This document shows positions 50,979 to 60,267 of a DNA stretch of 61,905 nucleotides, one piece after another. Source of the DNA: a bacterium. GTDB lineage: Bacteria; Hydrothermota; UBA3073; JACQXS01; JAQTXJ01. How positions within the stretch are numbered: position 1 is the stretch's first letter; each line of letters begins with the position of its first letter. The notes under the pieces are model-generated. The model saw only the letters and a list, made by a program, of their open reading frames with translations. It was not told the origin of the DNA and did not search any database. A program made the translations under genes and the position numbers. The stretch lies in assembly GCA_028716385.1 (NCBI GenBank), contig JAQUPX010000001.1, positions 891,674 through 953,578 on the forward strand, read 5' to 3'.

Positions 50979-52226
50979 TTACTTCATCAAAATCAATTTC
51001 TTTGTCTCCTTATTCCCATCTGCTGTCAGTCTCACAAAATATATTCCTGTTTTTAGTCCTTTTGCGCTCAAATTAATACTGTAACTCCCCGCCTCTTTCT
51101 CCCCATTTATGAGCGTCTTCACACAACTACCGGAAATGTCGTAAACACTTAATATCACTCGAGTTCTAACGGGTATGTAATACTTTATAATTGTTGATTT
51201 AATAAACGGGTTTTGTCCTATTTCTATTTTTGCATATTGAGTTTTGGGATTTGGGTTTTCTTCTATGCCCGTAGTATTATATACTGCAATGCCACCACTA
51301 TCAGTGCCAATCCAGATATTATTCCCATCTATTGCAAGAGCAATGACATCGTTATCAGGCAAACCGGAATTTGAGTCGTTGAACACAGTCCAGTTAGTAC
51401 CGTCAAACTTTGCAAGACCACCATAACCAGTGCCAATCCATATATTACTGTCTTGTATTGCAAGAGCAATGACCAAGTTATCAGGTAAATCTGAATTCGA
51501 GGTGTTATACGCAGTCCAGATAGTGCTGTCAAACTTCGCAATACCACTACCCAAAGTGCCAATCCATTTATTATTTCCTTCTATTGCAAGAGCACGGACT
51601 TCATTATTAGGCAACCCTGAATTTGAGGTGTTGAAGACAGTCCATGTAGTGCCATCAAACTTCGCAAGACCACCATAATAAGTTCCAATCCAGACATTAC
51701 TTTCTTCTACTGCAAGGGTATGGATATCGTTATTAGGCAAACCTGAATTTGAGGTGTTATACGCAGTCCATGTAGTGCCATCAAACTTCGCAAGACCACC
51801 ACCATAAGTGCCAATCCATATATTTCCCCCATCGTATACAAGAGTACGGACACTGTTAGACGGCAAACCGGAATTTGAGGTGTTGAACACAGTCCAGATA
51901 GCGCCGTCAAACTTTGCAAGACCACTATCCGCAGTGCCAATCCATATATTACTTCCTTCTATTGCAAGAGCAACAACCAAGTTATCGGGTAACCCTGAAT
52001 TTGAGGTATCATACACAGTCCAAGTGCCGTCAAACTTTGCAAGTCCCCCATAAACAGTGCCAGTCCATATATTACTTTCTTCTATTGCAAGAGCAATGGC
52101 CCGGTTGTCAGGCAAGCCAGAATTAGAGGTGTCATACACAGTCCACCCCGGGTATTGCGCAAAACTATTAGAGATAATTGCGGTAAAAACCAAAACAGTA
52201 AAAAGTAACTTTATATATTTTTTCAT
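50979..52226 (-). CDS. Secreted two-component-regulator-type propeller protein with sorting domain
   Basis: A 415-residue protein with AGGAGGC before the ATG. After a signal peptide (ending SNSFAQ) there are eight repeats of about 41 residues, each reading like SNIWIGTYGGGLAKFDGTTWT then NTSNSGLPDN. This is the Reg_prop blade known from extracellular sensor domains of hybrid kinases; here it is free and secreted. The final 80 residues are a sorting domain (NPFIKSTIIKYYIP to KETKKLILMK). The DNA repeats of about 123 bp are very similar to each other. It is probably a surface beta-propeller of unknown ligand. Confidence 0.82.
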   Translation of the reverse strand: MKKYIKLLFTVLVFTAIISNSFAQYPGWTVYDTSNSGLPDNRAIALAIEESNIWTGTVYGGLAKFDGTWTVYDTSNSGLPDNLVVALAIEGSNIWIGTADSGLAKFDGAIWTVFNTSNSGLPSNSVRTLVYDGGNIWIGTYGGGLAKFDGTTWTAYNTSNSGLPNNDIHTLAVEESNVWIGTYYGGLAKFDGTTWTVFNTSNSGLPNNEVRALAIEGNNKWIGTLGSGIAKFDSTIWTAYNTSNSDLPDNLVIALAIQDSNIWIGTGYGGLAKFDGTNWTVFNDSNSGLPDNDVIALAIDGNNIWIGTDSGGIAVYNTTGIEENPNPKTQYAKIEIGQNPFIKSTIIKYYIPVRTRVILSVYDISGSCVKTLINGEKEAGSYSINLSAKGLKTGIYFVRLTADGNKETKKLILMK

Positions 52227-52234
52227 CTTGCCTC

Positions 52235-52942
52235 CTAATTTATAACTGTAAATCTATATCCTAAACTTATGGTTAAACTTGGTAAAATTTCTCCTTCTTT
52301 GAAAAACGGCGGGTTATAATCGTAGGAATTGTCGTTTACAATATGAGAAAATGAAGCTTCGCTTTGAATCCCTATATAGAATGAAGGTGATATACCTAAA
52401 TCCAATCCGGCAGTAATTGTTGGGTCTACATATAAATAAGCACTTTCTGTTCTACCCACGCAAGAATAGGTTTTAAAAGAACTTATGCCTCCTCCCAGAT
52501 AATATTGACCATACCGGAAAAAGTCTTTTCTATAAGAACATAAAAAAGAAAAATGAATAAGGTTAAAATCATAATGATAACTGATATCAGTAATTATTAT
52601 ATAATGCCCGGGAAGATTGCGAATATAGCTATAGTCGCCCGCTATGGAGAAAATCAAGTTATGATTTGGCGCATAAGAAATCTTGCCACCTGTTTTCCAT
52701 AGGTAAAATGGTAGTTTCATATAGCTATAGGTAGTATTGCCTATATACATTGTATCCCTATCAAAAGTAAAATACTGTCCGCCAAAAACTTCTAACGAGA
52801 CATTTTTAATATTCTTAACAATCAGTGTTTCAGGACTCTTATAATTACTAAGCTTATCTTCGGATGTCTCAGATGCAGCATAGGTGTCCCTTTTTACAAA
52901 AATCACAAATAGAATAAAAAATGTTATTTTTATCCTCATCAT
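52235..52942 (-). CDS. Outer-membrane beta-barrel-like protein
   Basis: A 235-residue protein with a signal peptide (TFFILFVIFVKRDTYAA). The remainder consists of alternating aromatic-rich strands (NVSLEVFGGQYFTFD, HNLIFSIAGDYSYI, FNLIHFSFLCSYRKDFF, GLDLGISPSFYIGIQSE) and ends in SLGYRFTVIN, in keeping with a C-terminal beta-strand of an outer-membrane barrel of roughly eight strands. No specific family is recognised. It is leftward, 9 bases upstream of the propeller gene, and the two are probably in one transcript. Confidence 0.72.
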   Translation of the reverse strand: MMRIKITFFILFVIFVKRDTYAASETSEDKLSNYKSPETLIVKNIKNVSLEVFGGQYFTFDRDTMYIGNTTYSYMKLPFYLWKTGGKISYAPNHNLIFSIAGDYSYIRNLPGHYIIITDISYHYDFNLIHFSFLCSYRKDFFRYGQYYLGGGISSFKTYSCVGRTESAYLYVDPTITAGLDLGISPSFYIGIQSEASFSHIVNDNSYDYNPPFFKEGEILPSLTISLGYRFTVIN

Positions 52943-52985
52943 ATCAAATTATTCCTTAAAAATAAATATTCTGACTTTTGATTTT

Positions 52986-55139
52986 TTATCGCATTAACAC
53001 TAATTTCTTTGTTGTGCTATAATTCCCAGCAATTAACTTCACAAAATAAATTCCTGTTTTTAGTTCTTTTGCATTTAAATTAATACTATAACTCCCCGCC
53101 TCTTTCTCACCATCTACTAAAGTCTTCACGCAACTCCCCGAAATATCATAAAGGGCTAACGAAACTTTACTTGCGGCAGGGATGTAGTAACTGATAATTG
53201 TTGATTTAATAAAGGGGTTTTGGGAGATTTCTAATTTTGCATTTTGGATTTTAATATTTGAGGATTCTTCTATTCCTAACCCATCATCCTTAAGTACCCA
53301 GACTCCACCCGCATAAGAACAACTTACATATATCAAACTGTCCTGCGGATTAACTGCAATCCAACAACCTGCTCCTTTACCTATCGATAACGTTTGCGTT
53401 ACTTTATCAGTTGTTCCATCAATTACTGAAACATTACTACTACCCCAATTTGCTACATAGATTTTATTTGTTGTTGAATTGACACATATACCCTGAGGAT
53501 AAGACCCGACGACTACCGTATCAATAACTGTATTGTTCGTTCCATCAATTATTGAAACATTATTACTATAACAATTTGCTATATAGATTTTATTTGTTGT
53601 AGAATTGACGCAGATACCCAAAGGACAAGCCCCAACGGTTACTGTATCAATAACTGTATTGTTCGTTCCATCAATTATTGAAACATTATTACTAACCTGA
53701 TTTGCCACATAGATTTTATTAGTTATTGGGTTTACACATATAGAGCCAGACACGGCTATGGTATCAACCACAGAATTAGTTGCCCCATCTATTACTGAAA
53801 TACCATTATCACTTGCCACATAGATTTTATTTGTTGTTGGATTTCCACATATACCTTCCGGGGAAGCCCCCACAGATACCGTATCAATCACTGAATTACT
53901 TGTTCCATCAATTACTGAAACATTATCGCTTCTATGATTTGTCACATAGATTTTGTTTGTTACCGGATTTACACATATACTCTGAGGATAATTTTCAACA
54001 GCTACTGTCCCAACCACTGCATTGTTTATTCCATCAATTACTGAAATATTATCACTATTCCTATTTGTTACATAGATTTTATTTATTGTTGGATTTATGC
54101 ATATTCCCTGAGGATAAGCTCCAATGGTTACTGTCCCAATTACTGAATTATTTGTTCCATCAATTACTGAAACACTATCACTATTCCTATTTGTTACATA
54201 GATTTTATTTGTTACCGGATTCACACATATATTCTGAGAACAAACAATGATACTATGAGGACAAACCCCTACAACTATTGTATTAATTACCAAGTTATTT
54301 ATTCCATTAATTACTGAAACAGTATTGCTAAGACCATTTGCCACATAGATTTTATTTGTTGTCGGATTTACACTTATACCCTCAGGACAAGACCCAACTG
54401 ATATGTTAGCAACAACTGAATCATTCGTTCCATCAATGATGGAAACATTATTACTTGTCTCATCTGCCACATAGATTTTATTTGTGCTTGAATTCACACA
54501 TATGCCTCGAGGTTCATACCCGACCCCGACGACTATTGTAGCAATGATTGAATTATTTGTTCCATCAATTACTGAAACATTATTACTATCCGTATTTGCC
54601 ACATAAATTTTATTAGTTGTTGGATTTACACATATTCCCTGAGGAGAAACTCCGACAGGTACCGTAGCAACTACGGAATCTTTTGCCCCATCAATTACTG
54701 AAACATTATTACGATTTGCTACATAGATTTTATTTGTATTCGGATTTACACATATAGCATAAGAAACATAAGACCCGACCGATATGGTATTAACCACTGA
54801 ATTAGTTGTTCCATCAATTACCGAAACATTATTGCTACATTCATTTGTCACATAAATTTTATTTGTTATTGGATTTACACAGATGCCAATAGGGTTATAC
54901 CCAACAGATACAGTATCAACCACTGAATCATTCGTTCCATCAATCACTGAAACATTATTACTCTCCTCATTTGCTACATAGATTTTATTTGTTGTCGGAT
55001 TTACAGCTATTGCACTTGGTCCTAATCCATTTCCCGCTTGTGGTCCTAATATTATACTGTCAACCACGCTTACCTTTGCCCATGCACATTGACTTAGTAT
55101 TGTAATTGTAAATACTATTAATACATTTAGTTTTTTCAT
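52986..55139 (-). CDS. Secreted YVTN-type beta-propeller protein with sorting domain
   Basis: A 717-residue protein of the same design as that at 23216-25435. A signal peptide (ending QCAWAK) is followed by about fourteen repeats of 42-43 residues (NPTTNKIYVANEESNNVSVI, DGTNDSVVDTVSVGYNP) and a sorting domain (NPFIKSTIISYYIP to TTKKLVLMR). The repeats here are much more alike than in the other copy, at DNA level as well, over about 53390-55060. Recent duplication or gene conversion is likely. Repeat number may vary between strains. It is probably a surface-layer or adhesin-like propeller. Confidence 0.88.
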   Translation of the reverse strand: MKKLNVLIVFTITILSQCAWAKVSVVDSIILGPQAGNGLGPSAIAVNPTTNKIYVANEESNNVSVIDGTNDSVVDTVSVGYNPIGICVNPITNKIYVTNECSNNVSVIDGTTNSVVNTISVGSYVSYAICVNPNTNKIYVANRNNVSVIDGAKDSVVATVPVGVSPQGICVNPTTNKIYVANTDSNNVSVIDGTNNSIIATIVVGVGYEPRGICVNSSTNKIYVADETSNNVSIIDGTNDSVVANISVGSCPEGISVNPTTNKIYVANGLSNTVSVINGINNLVINTIVVGVCPHSIIVCSQNICVNPVTNKIYVTNRNSDSVSVIDGTNNSVIGTVTIGAYPQGICINPTINKIYVTNRNSDNISVIDGINNAVVGTVAVENYPQSICVNPVTNKIYVTNHRSDNVSVIDGTSNSVIDTVSVGASPEGICGNPTTNKIYVASDNGISVIDGATNSVVDTIAVSGSICVNPITNKIYVANQVSNNVSIIDGTNNTVIDTVTVGACPLGICVNSTTNKIYIANCYSNNVSIIDGTNNTVIDTVVVGSYPQGICVNSTTNKIYVANWGSSNVSVIDGTTDKVTQTLSIGKGAGCWIAVNPQDSLIYVSCSYAGGVWVLKDDGLGIEESSNIKIQNAKLEISQNPFIKSTIISYYIPAASKVSLALYDISGSCVKTLVDGEKEAGSYSINLNAKELKTGIYFVKLIAGNYSTTKKLVLMR

Positions 55140-55154
55140 AATTTACCGCCTACT

Positions 55155-56489
55155 TTATTTCATTAAGATTAATTTCTTCGTTATGTTAGAATTCCCGGCA
55201 GTTAGTCTCGCAAAGTATACGCCTGTCTTTAGTTCTTTTGCGTTGAGGGTTGTGCTGTAACTCCCAGCAGGTTTTTCTTCATTGACTAATGTTCTCACAC
55301 AACTGCCAGAAATGTCGTAAACACTTAATGTCACTCGAGTTCTAACGGGTATTTGATAGCTAATAACAGTTGATTTGATAAACGGATTTTGAAACAGTTC
55401 AAATGTTTTCATAACATCTTTTTCTTTCTCCTCTGTCCCTAAAACTCGCCATGCATATTTAAGGTCTTGTTTTGCTTGTTTGTTGTCATGGTAGGCTATA
55501 TGAGGATTGTTATTTTTATCCGTAACGATAGATGGTAATATATCAAGTGCACTAATGTCCTCAACAGTTTGAATATCCCATATTGTTCCTGTCCATCTGG
55601 CATATTTTAGCATGCCATTCATATAATCTTCATAAGCAATATGCGGATAATCCCTTGTATCTAAAAAAATAGTAGTAGAAGCCCCAGTCATTCCTCCATT
55701 ATCAACAGTCGTGGTATTCCATTTTGTTCCTGTCCAGTATGCATACTTAAGAGCGCTATTAGTAAAATCACGATAACTTATATGAGGATTTCCATTATGA
55801 TCCAGTTTAAGGGAAGTGTAGTCCCCTACGCTTCCTAACGAATCAACGATTTGGATAACCCAAGAGGATCCTGTCCAATAGGCATACTTTAAATCACTGT
55901 TAGTATCGTCGCTGTAACTAATATGTGGACAGCCATTCTTATCCAAAGCTAATGAATTGCAATCTCCTACACTTCCGGTGGAATCGATTGTCTGGATATC
56001 CCAGTTCATTCCTAATAATTTAGCATACTTTAGAGCATTATTTTTAGAATAACTAATATGAGGATGCCCTTGTGTATCCAGAGCAAGAGAAACAGCCTCG
56101 TCTCCTGCTTGGTCAACAGTTTGAATATTCCAGCTTGCCCCTGTCCATCTAGCATATTTTAGAATATCCCCCGCATAACTATAATAACTAATATGTGCAT
56201 AATCATTACTATCTAAAGCTATTGAAGTATAATAGCCCCCATTTCCTCCCATTGAATCAATAGATTGAATATTCCAATTTGTTCCTGTCCAATGAGCACA
56301 TTTAAGCCCCCCTTTCCATAATTGGAAATAGCTTATGTACGGATACTCATTATGATCTAATGCCATAGAGGGGCTATAACCATTATCCCCCATTGTATCT
56401 ACAGATTCAATATTCCATTGTGCCATAACACGGGAAGTATTAGTAATAATTAAGACGCAAAAAATGAGCAAAAAATAACCTCTTTTCAT
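55155..56489 (-). CDS. Secreted repeat protein with sorting domain
   Basis: About 444 residues from ATG 56489, which has GGAGGA 5 bases upstream. A signal peptide ends SRVMA. About seven repeats of roughly 48 residues follow, each with PHISYSDDTNSDLKYAYWTG then SWVIQIVDSLGSVGDYTSLA. These resemble BNR/sialidase-type propeller blades. The sorting domain (NPFIKSTVISYQIPVRTRV to ITKKLILMK) shares a nearly identical block, IPVRTRVTLSVYDISGSC, with the protein at 50979-52226. No catalytic residues of a sialidase are apparent, so a binding role is more likely. Confidence 0.82.
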   Translation of the reverse strand: MKRGYFLLIFCVLIITNTSRVMAQWNIESVDTMGDNGYSPSMALDHNEYPYISYFQLWKGGLKCAHWTGTNWNIQSIDSMGGNGGYYTSIALDSNDYAHISYYSYAGDILKYARWTGASWNIQTVDQAGDEAVSLALDTQGHPHISYSKNNALKYAKLLGMNWDIQTIDSTGSVGDCNSLALDKNGCPHISYSDDTNSDLKYAYWTGSSWVIQIVDSLGSVGDYTSLKLDHNGNPHISYRDFTNSALKYAYWTGTKWNTTTVDNGGMTGASTTIFLDTRDYPHIAYEDYMNGMLKYARWTGTIWDIQTVEDISALDILPSIVTDKNNNPHIAYHDNKQAKQDLKYAWRVLGTEEKEKDVMKTFELFQNPFIKSTVISYQIPVRTRVTLSVYDISGSCVRTLVNEEKPAGSYSTTLNAKELKTGVYFARLTAGNSNITKKLILMK

Positions 56490-56501
56490 AGTTTCCTCCA
56501 T

Positions 56502-56781
56502 TTATTTCATCAACAAGTATCTTTATACTTAAATATTCTCAAAACCTATCTTTGTCAATCTTTAATGCCAACTTTTTTCATTCCTTGTGGGAATCAAAGA
56601 ATTGAGGGGATAAATCCTGTGCCAACTGGAGAATAAAACTACCAAATAGGGGAGACTAAACTCTCGTAATCTCTTTCTCTACCTCAAAGTCAATAGAGGG
56701 TGAATTGCATCTCTAACACCAACGATAAAAATTATCCGGACAAGCGATCCCGAAAAGGGCTTATTATTAGTATTTGTTAAT
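56502..56781. repeat. Intergenic region with copy 2 of the 85-bp repeat
   Basis: The repeat occupies 56550-56629 and matches 50096-50183 (CTTTGTCAATCTTTAATGCC, then TTGAGGGGATAAA). Nothing else is recognised in the remaining sequence. Confidence 0.6.
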
Positions 56782-59511
56782 CTATTGGAGTATTATAAAT
56801 TTGCCTTTCTGGCTAATCCTGTCTCCACGCACATTGTAAAAATACATTCCTGTACTTACTTTCTTTCCGTTCGTGTCTCTTCCATCCCATACCAATGTAT
56901 TCATTCCCTTATTTTCGGATACATTCAACCTCTTTACAGTTCTTCCACTTAAATCATATATATCTATGCTTACATTGGATGCTTTATTGTTAAAAGCAAA
57001 ATTTATTTCCTTAGTTCCAGGATTCGGATATATCTTTATTTCCGACGATTTATACGTCTTGTCTTCGTCTATACTTTGAAGCGGGGGATGCCATTTACAA
57101 GGTATTCCGTTTATTATTGACCATAATCTATAATAGCCTTGTATATCCGCAATCGCTGGGTGTACCGTCGTATGCATCGTATCCCAATCAGAACTCATTG
57201 GCATAGTTAATATTTCTCCGCCACCATTCCCCTGCCAGTTTCCACCGCCTACCCTTACTAACGATATGATTGGATGGTCGTTTGATACGGTATGGCAGTG
57301 ATTCCCTCCATCTGCCTGAGATATACCCCTAAATAATGAGCCCGTTATATTCATTGAGTCGCTTATTGCCGTTACTGATGGATAATTTGTTATTGTCGAT
57401 TGCCATGTAGAAAGATATCCTAATCCTATGTCAAATCTTTCTATTGTATTCAAATAGCCTGCATTTTTCCCGCCGATTGAAAGTATGTATGGTTTGTCTA
57501 TCGGTATAAGAACGGATGCCTGATATGCTTTTGCGTTAGCAAGTGCGCCAGGGACTGTCTTCCATTCATGCAATCCTGTCGTAGGATTACATACCCCAGG
57601 GTCCCAGATTTCACAAGACGAAAAATAACTTGTTCCATCCGTTCCACCCGATACTAATATCAACCCCGAATATAATATGCTTGTGTTATGAGCATACCGC
57701 GCTACGGATAAAGGCGTTTCTGCCGTCCATGTATTTGTTGTGGGGTCATATATTTCACAACTGCTTAATGCCGTTCCGCCTGCTCCCATTCCTCCTGCTA
57801 CAAGAACTTTTCCCGATTGTAATAATGTCGCCGTATTTAAACTTCGTGCAGTTGCCATTGAGGCTGCCGGTAATGTTGTCCAGTCAGTCCCATCCCAGAT
57901 TTCACAGGTATTTGTCGGATTTCCTGCGGATGTTTCGCCTCCGATTACCATTATGTTTCCATTAAGCAATAACACTGCACTGTGTCTTGCTCGTGCTGTT
58001 GTCATTGCACTTGTTGACGACCATGTCCCGTTGTTATATATTTCACAGCTGTTCAAATAACTACTCCCTTCTCCACCCGTTACAAGAATTCGTCCATCCC
58101 CTAACATCGTTGCGCTGTGGTCAAATCTTGCAGCACTCATTGCTCCTGAGGTATAATCCCATGTTCCGCTTGTCATACTATAGGTTTCAGAAGTATTGAT
58201 TACCCCGCCTCCATTTCTACCACCTGTAACAAGGACTTGCTGTAGTGCTGGAGCAAGCAAGTTTGCTGTATGATGAGTTCTTGCAGTATTAAGAGCTCCT
58301 GTGTAGGCAACGCTGTTAAGATTGCTATAATTATATAATTCACAGGAACTAAGTGCTCCGGGTCCATCTTCTCCGCCCGTTATAAGAACATTTGTTGAAC
58401 AGTTGGGTGGTAACATAGTTACCGTTGCTGCGCAGCGAGCAGTATTTAAAGACTTTCTGGTTTGCCATTGCCCGTTTGTCGGGTCGTATATTTCAGGGAT
58501 ACGGCTTCCTATAGAGTCGTCAAATGAACCAATAGTAATAACCTTCCCTGTCGGTAAAATTACTGACGAATTATGGCTTCTTTGATATTTCATTGTATCA
58601 GTAATACTCCATAACTGGGTTGTAGGATCATACAATTCACATTTGTTTCCATCAGTAATTCCCTGTGTTCCAATTATTAATGCTTTACCTTCTGGTAATA
58701 ATGCCATTGTCGAAACTGCTCTCCCATAAGTTAAACTACTTGTTGATGCCCATGAATTAGCTACTTCATTATAACGTTCACTTGTTATTCCACCCCCACC
58801 ACCCACTGCCAATACTCTATTAGGAGCATATTCGGGTGGAAGATATATAGCATTAAGTTTATATCTGACATCTTGCATATTGGCTACTTGTGTCCATGTA
58901 TGTATAACGTGGTTATAAAGGTCACATCTCACACCAGTTTCACTTCCTGTGGATAAACCATGCCCACATATAAGTACATCGCCAGATGAAAGTAATACCT
59001 CTGCTGCATTTTTATGGTCCTGACCACAATCAGGTAGGAGAGTTCTTGTATCATTGTCGTTATAAAGTAACGTACAACTATGATCATAAAATGCAACCAC
59101 ATCGCCAGAATAAAGTAAAGTATAACAGCGTAAAGTCGACCAACCGGGGTCAATAGCAGATGTATCCCAGTCGTTGGTTCTTGGTCTGTAATGCCACCAT
59201 CCTACCGGAGAAGTAGCGTATAATACTCTACCATCATAAAGCAAAAGTCCTAAACTATGACCACCAGGACTTGATTTTGGTAATAACTGTGGTGCAGACC
59301 ACGTTCCGGTGGCAGGATTAAAAATCTCATAATTGTCATGCGCCGGAGGATACCCCCCTAATACTATTATTTTACCGTCTGTGAGTAATACGGCATTATG
59401 ACCTTTTCTTGCGTTTATAAGACTTCCCGTCTCGCTCCACTCGTGTCCACTCACAGAAACAATATTTTCAAACAACAGTACTATAATAAACAATTTAAAA
59501 TATTTATTCAT
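56782..59511 (-). CDS. Large secreted kelch-repeat protein with sorting domain
   Basis: A 909-residue protein with AAGGGGGGAAA before the ATG. The signal peptide ends SVSGHEW. More than ten kelch-type repeats follow, with cores such as RYAHNTSILYSGLILVSGG then SCEIWDPG and ARFDHSATMLGDGRILVTGG. They form one large or two beta-propellers, as in galactose-oxidase-like proteins. A further DUF1929-like beta domain is suggested at about residues 700-810 (STITNYPSVTAISDSMNITG, QADGGNHCHTVSNDHPII). The sorting domain (YPNPGTKEINFAF to SQKGKFIILQ) is of a second, more divergent type. The catalytic Cys-Tyr pair of galactose oxidase cannot be confirmed. Confidence 0.82.
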   Translation of the reverse strand: MNKYFKLFIIVLLFENIVSVSGHEWSETGSLINARKGHNAVLLTDGKIIVLGGYPPAHDNYEIFNPATGTWSAPQLLPKSSPGGHSLGLLLYDGRVLYATSPVGWWHYRPRTNDWDTSAIDPGWSTLRCYTLLYSGDVVAFYDHSCTLLYNDNDTRTLLPDCGQDHKNAAEVLLSSGDVLICGHGLSTGSETGVRCDLYNHVIHTWTQVANMQDVRYKLNAIYLPPEYAPNRVLAVGGGGGITSERYNEVANSWASTSSLTYGRAVSTMALLPEGKALIIGTQGITDGNKCELYDPTTQLWSITDTMKYQRSHNSSVILPTGKVITIGSFDDSIGSRIPEIYDPTNGQWQTRKSLNTARCAATVTMLPPNCSTNVLITGGEDGPGALSSCELYNYSNLNSVAYTGALNTARTHHTANLLAPALQQVLVTGGRNGGGVINTSETYSMTSGTWDYTSGAMSAARFDHSATMLGDGRILVTGGEGSSYLNSCEIYNNGTWSSTSAMTTARARHSAVLLLNGNIMVIGGETSAGNPTNTCEIWDGTDWTTLPAASMATARSLNTATLLQSGKVLVAGGMGAGGTALSSCEIYDPTTNTWTAETPLSVARYAHNTSILYSGLILVSGGTDGTSYFSSCEIWDPGVCNPTTGLHEWKTVPGALANAKAYQASVLIPIDKPYILSIGGKNAGYLNTIERFDIGLGYLSTWQSTITNYPSVTAISDSMNITGSLFRGISQADGGNHCHTVSNDHPIISLVRVGGGNWQGNGGGEILTMPMSSDWDTMHTTVHPAIADIQGYYRLWSIINGIPCKWHPPLQSIDEDKTYKSSEIKIYPNPGTKEINFAFNNKASNVSIDIYDLSGRTVKRLNVSENKGMNTLVWDGRDTNGKKVSTGMYFYNVRGDRISQKGKFIILQ

Positions 59512-59837
59512 TTTCCCCCCTTCTTAAATTTTATAACTATACCACACTAAAATCATTAATATTGCCTTATTCTTTATAAGTCAACTAAAAAAATAGGGGG
59601 GATAAAATCTTGTGTCAACCGGATAGGATTTTTGTGACTAAGATTGTGACTAAGACAGATAAAAACTCATAAACCTAAATTAAAACTAATCAAAATAGAT
59701 AACAACTCAGGGTGATTGTTAAAAACAAGCTATTACACCGATTTTCCTTGTCTATCAAGGGTATCCGAGAAATGCCATTTTCTGATTTCCAGTCATGCGC
59801 CTTTAATCTCAATCTATCCCAATTTTTCTTCCGAACT
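59512..59837. other. Intergenic region, partial 85-bp repeat only
   Basis: About 325 AT-rich bases. AGGGGGGATAAAATC and TGTGTCAACCGG (59594-59622) repeat the right part of the 85-bp element. No gene is seen. Confidence 0.45.
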
Positions 59838-60200
59838 TTAGGAAGGTGTATTATATTTGAAGAGCAACCAATTATCCTTAAATTTAATTAGCGTATAATA
59901 TCCTTTTAATTTATTGCCTTTCAAACAAATCTCTATTTTTTTGTCATCCCTATTTAGAAGCTCATATTCTCCTTTATCCCAGATTTTCACCGTTCCTGCA
60001 CCATATGACCCTTCCGGAATTTTACCCTCAAAATCTATATAAGAAAGTTTGTGGTCTTCTACCGGGATTGCTAATCTTTTTATTCCTAATTCTACAGGTG
60101 GTTCTTTCGGGATTGCCCAACTTTTCAACACTCCATCCATTTCTAACCTAAAATCATAGTGTAAATGGGATGAATGATGCTCTTGAACGACAAATCTCAT
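59838..60200 (-). CDS. Stand-alone DNA ligase D 3'-phosphoesterase domain protein
   Basis: A 120-residue protein that corresponds to the LigD N-terminal phosphoesterase (PE) domain alone. The metal- and phosphate-binding residues are visible in QEHHSSHLHYDFRLEMDG, in PVEDHKLSYIDFEG and in IPEGSYGAGTVKIWDKG, followed by LKGNKLKGYYTLIKF. PE domains trim 3'-phosphates and ribonucleotides from DNA ends in non-homologous end joining. No Ku, polymerase or ligase domain gene is adjacent, so the protein either acts with a ligase encoded elsewhere or alone. AAGGAGAT stands 13 bases before the ATG. Confidence 0.88.
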   Translation of the reverse strand: MRFVVQEHHSSHLHYDFRLEMDGVLKSWAIPKEPPVELGIKRLAIPVEDHKLSYIDFEGKIPEGSYGAGTVKIWDKGEYELLNRDDKKIEICLKGNKLKGYYTLIKFKDNWLLFKYNTPS

Positions 60201-60267
60201 TTTCTATTTCTTTATCTCCTTCAAAAGCAATTTAGAATGATAAGGGGAAAGTAAAAAGAATAATCAA

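Noticed and set aside
51240..52140. TGGCAC followed by TTGCA on the minus strand, resembling sigma-54 promoters
   Set aside because: Part of each coding repeat (WIGT followed by LAIEG-type codons); it recurs with every blade and spacing is wrong.
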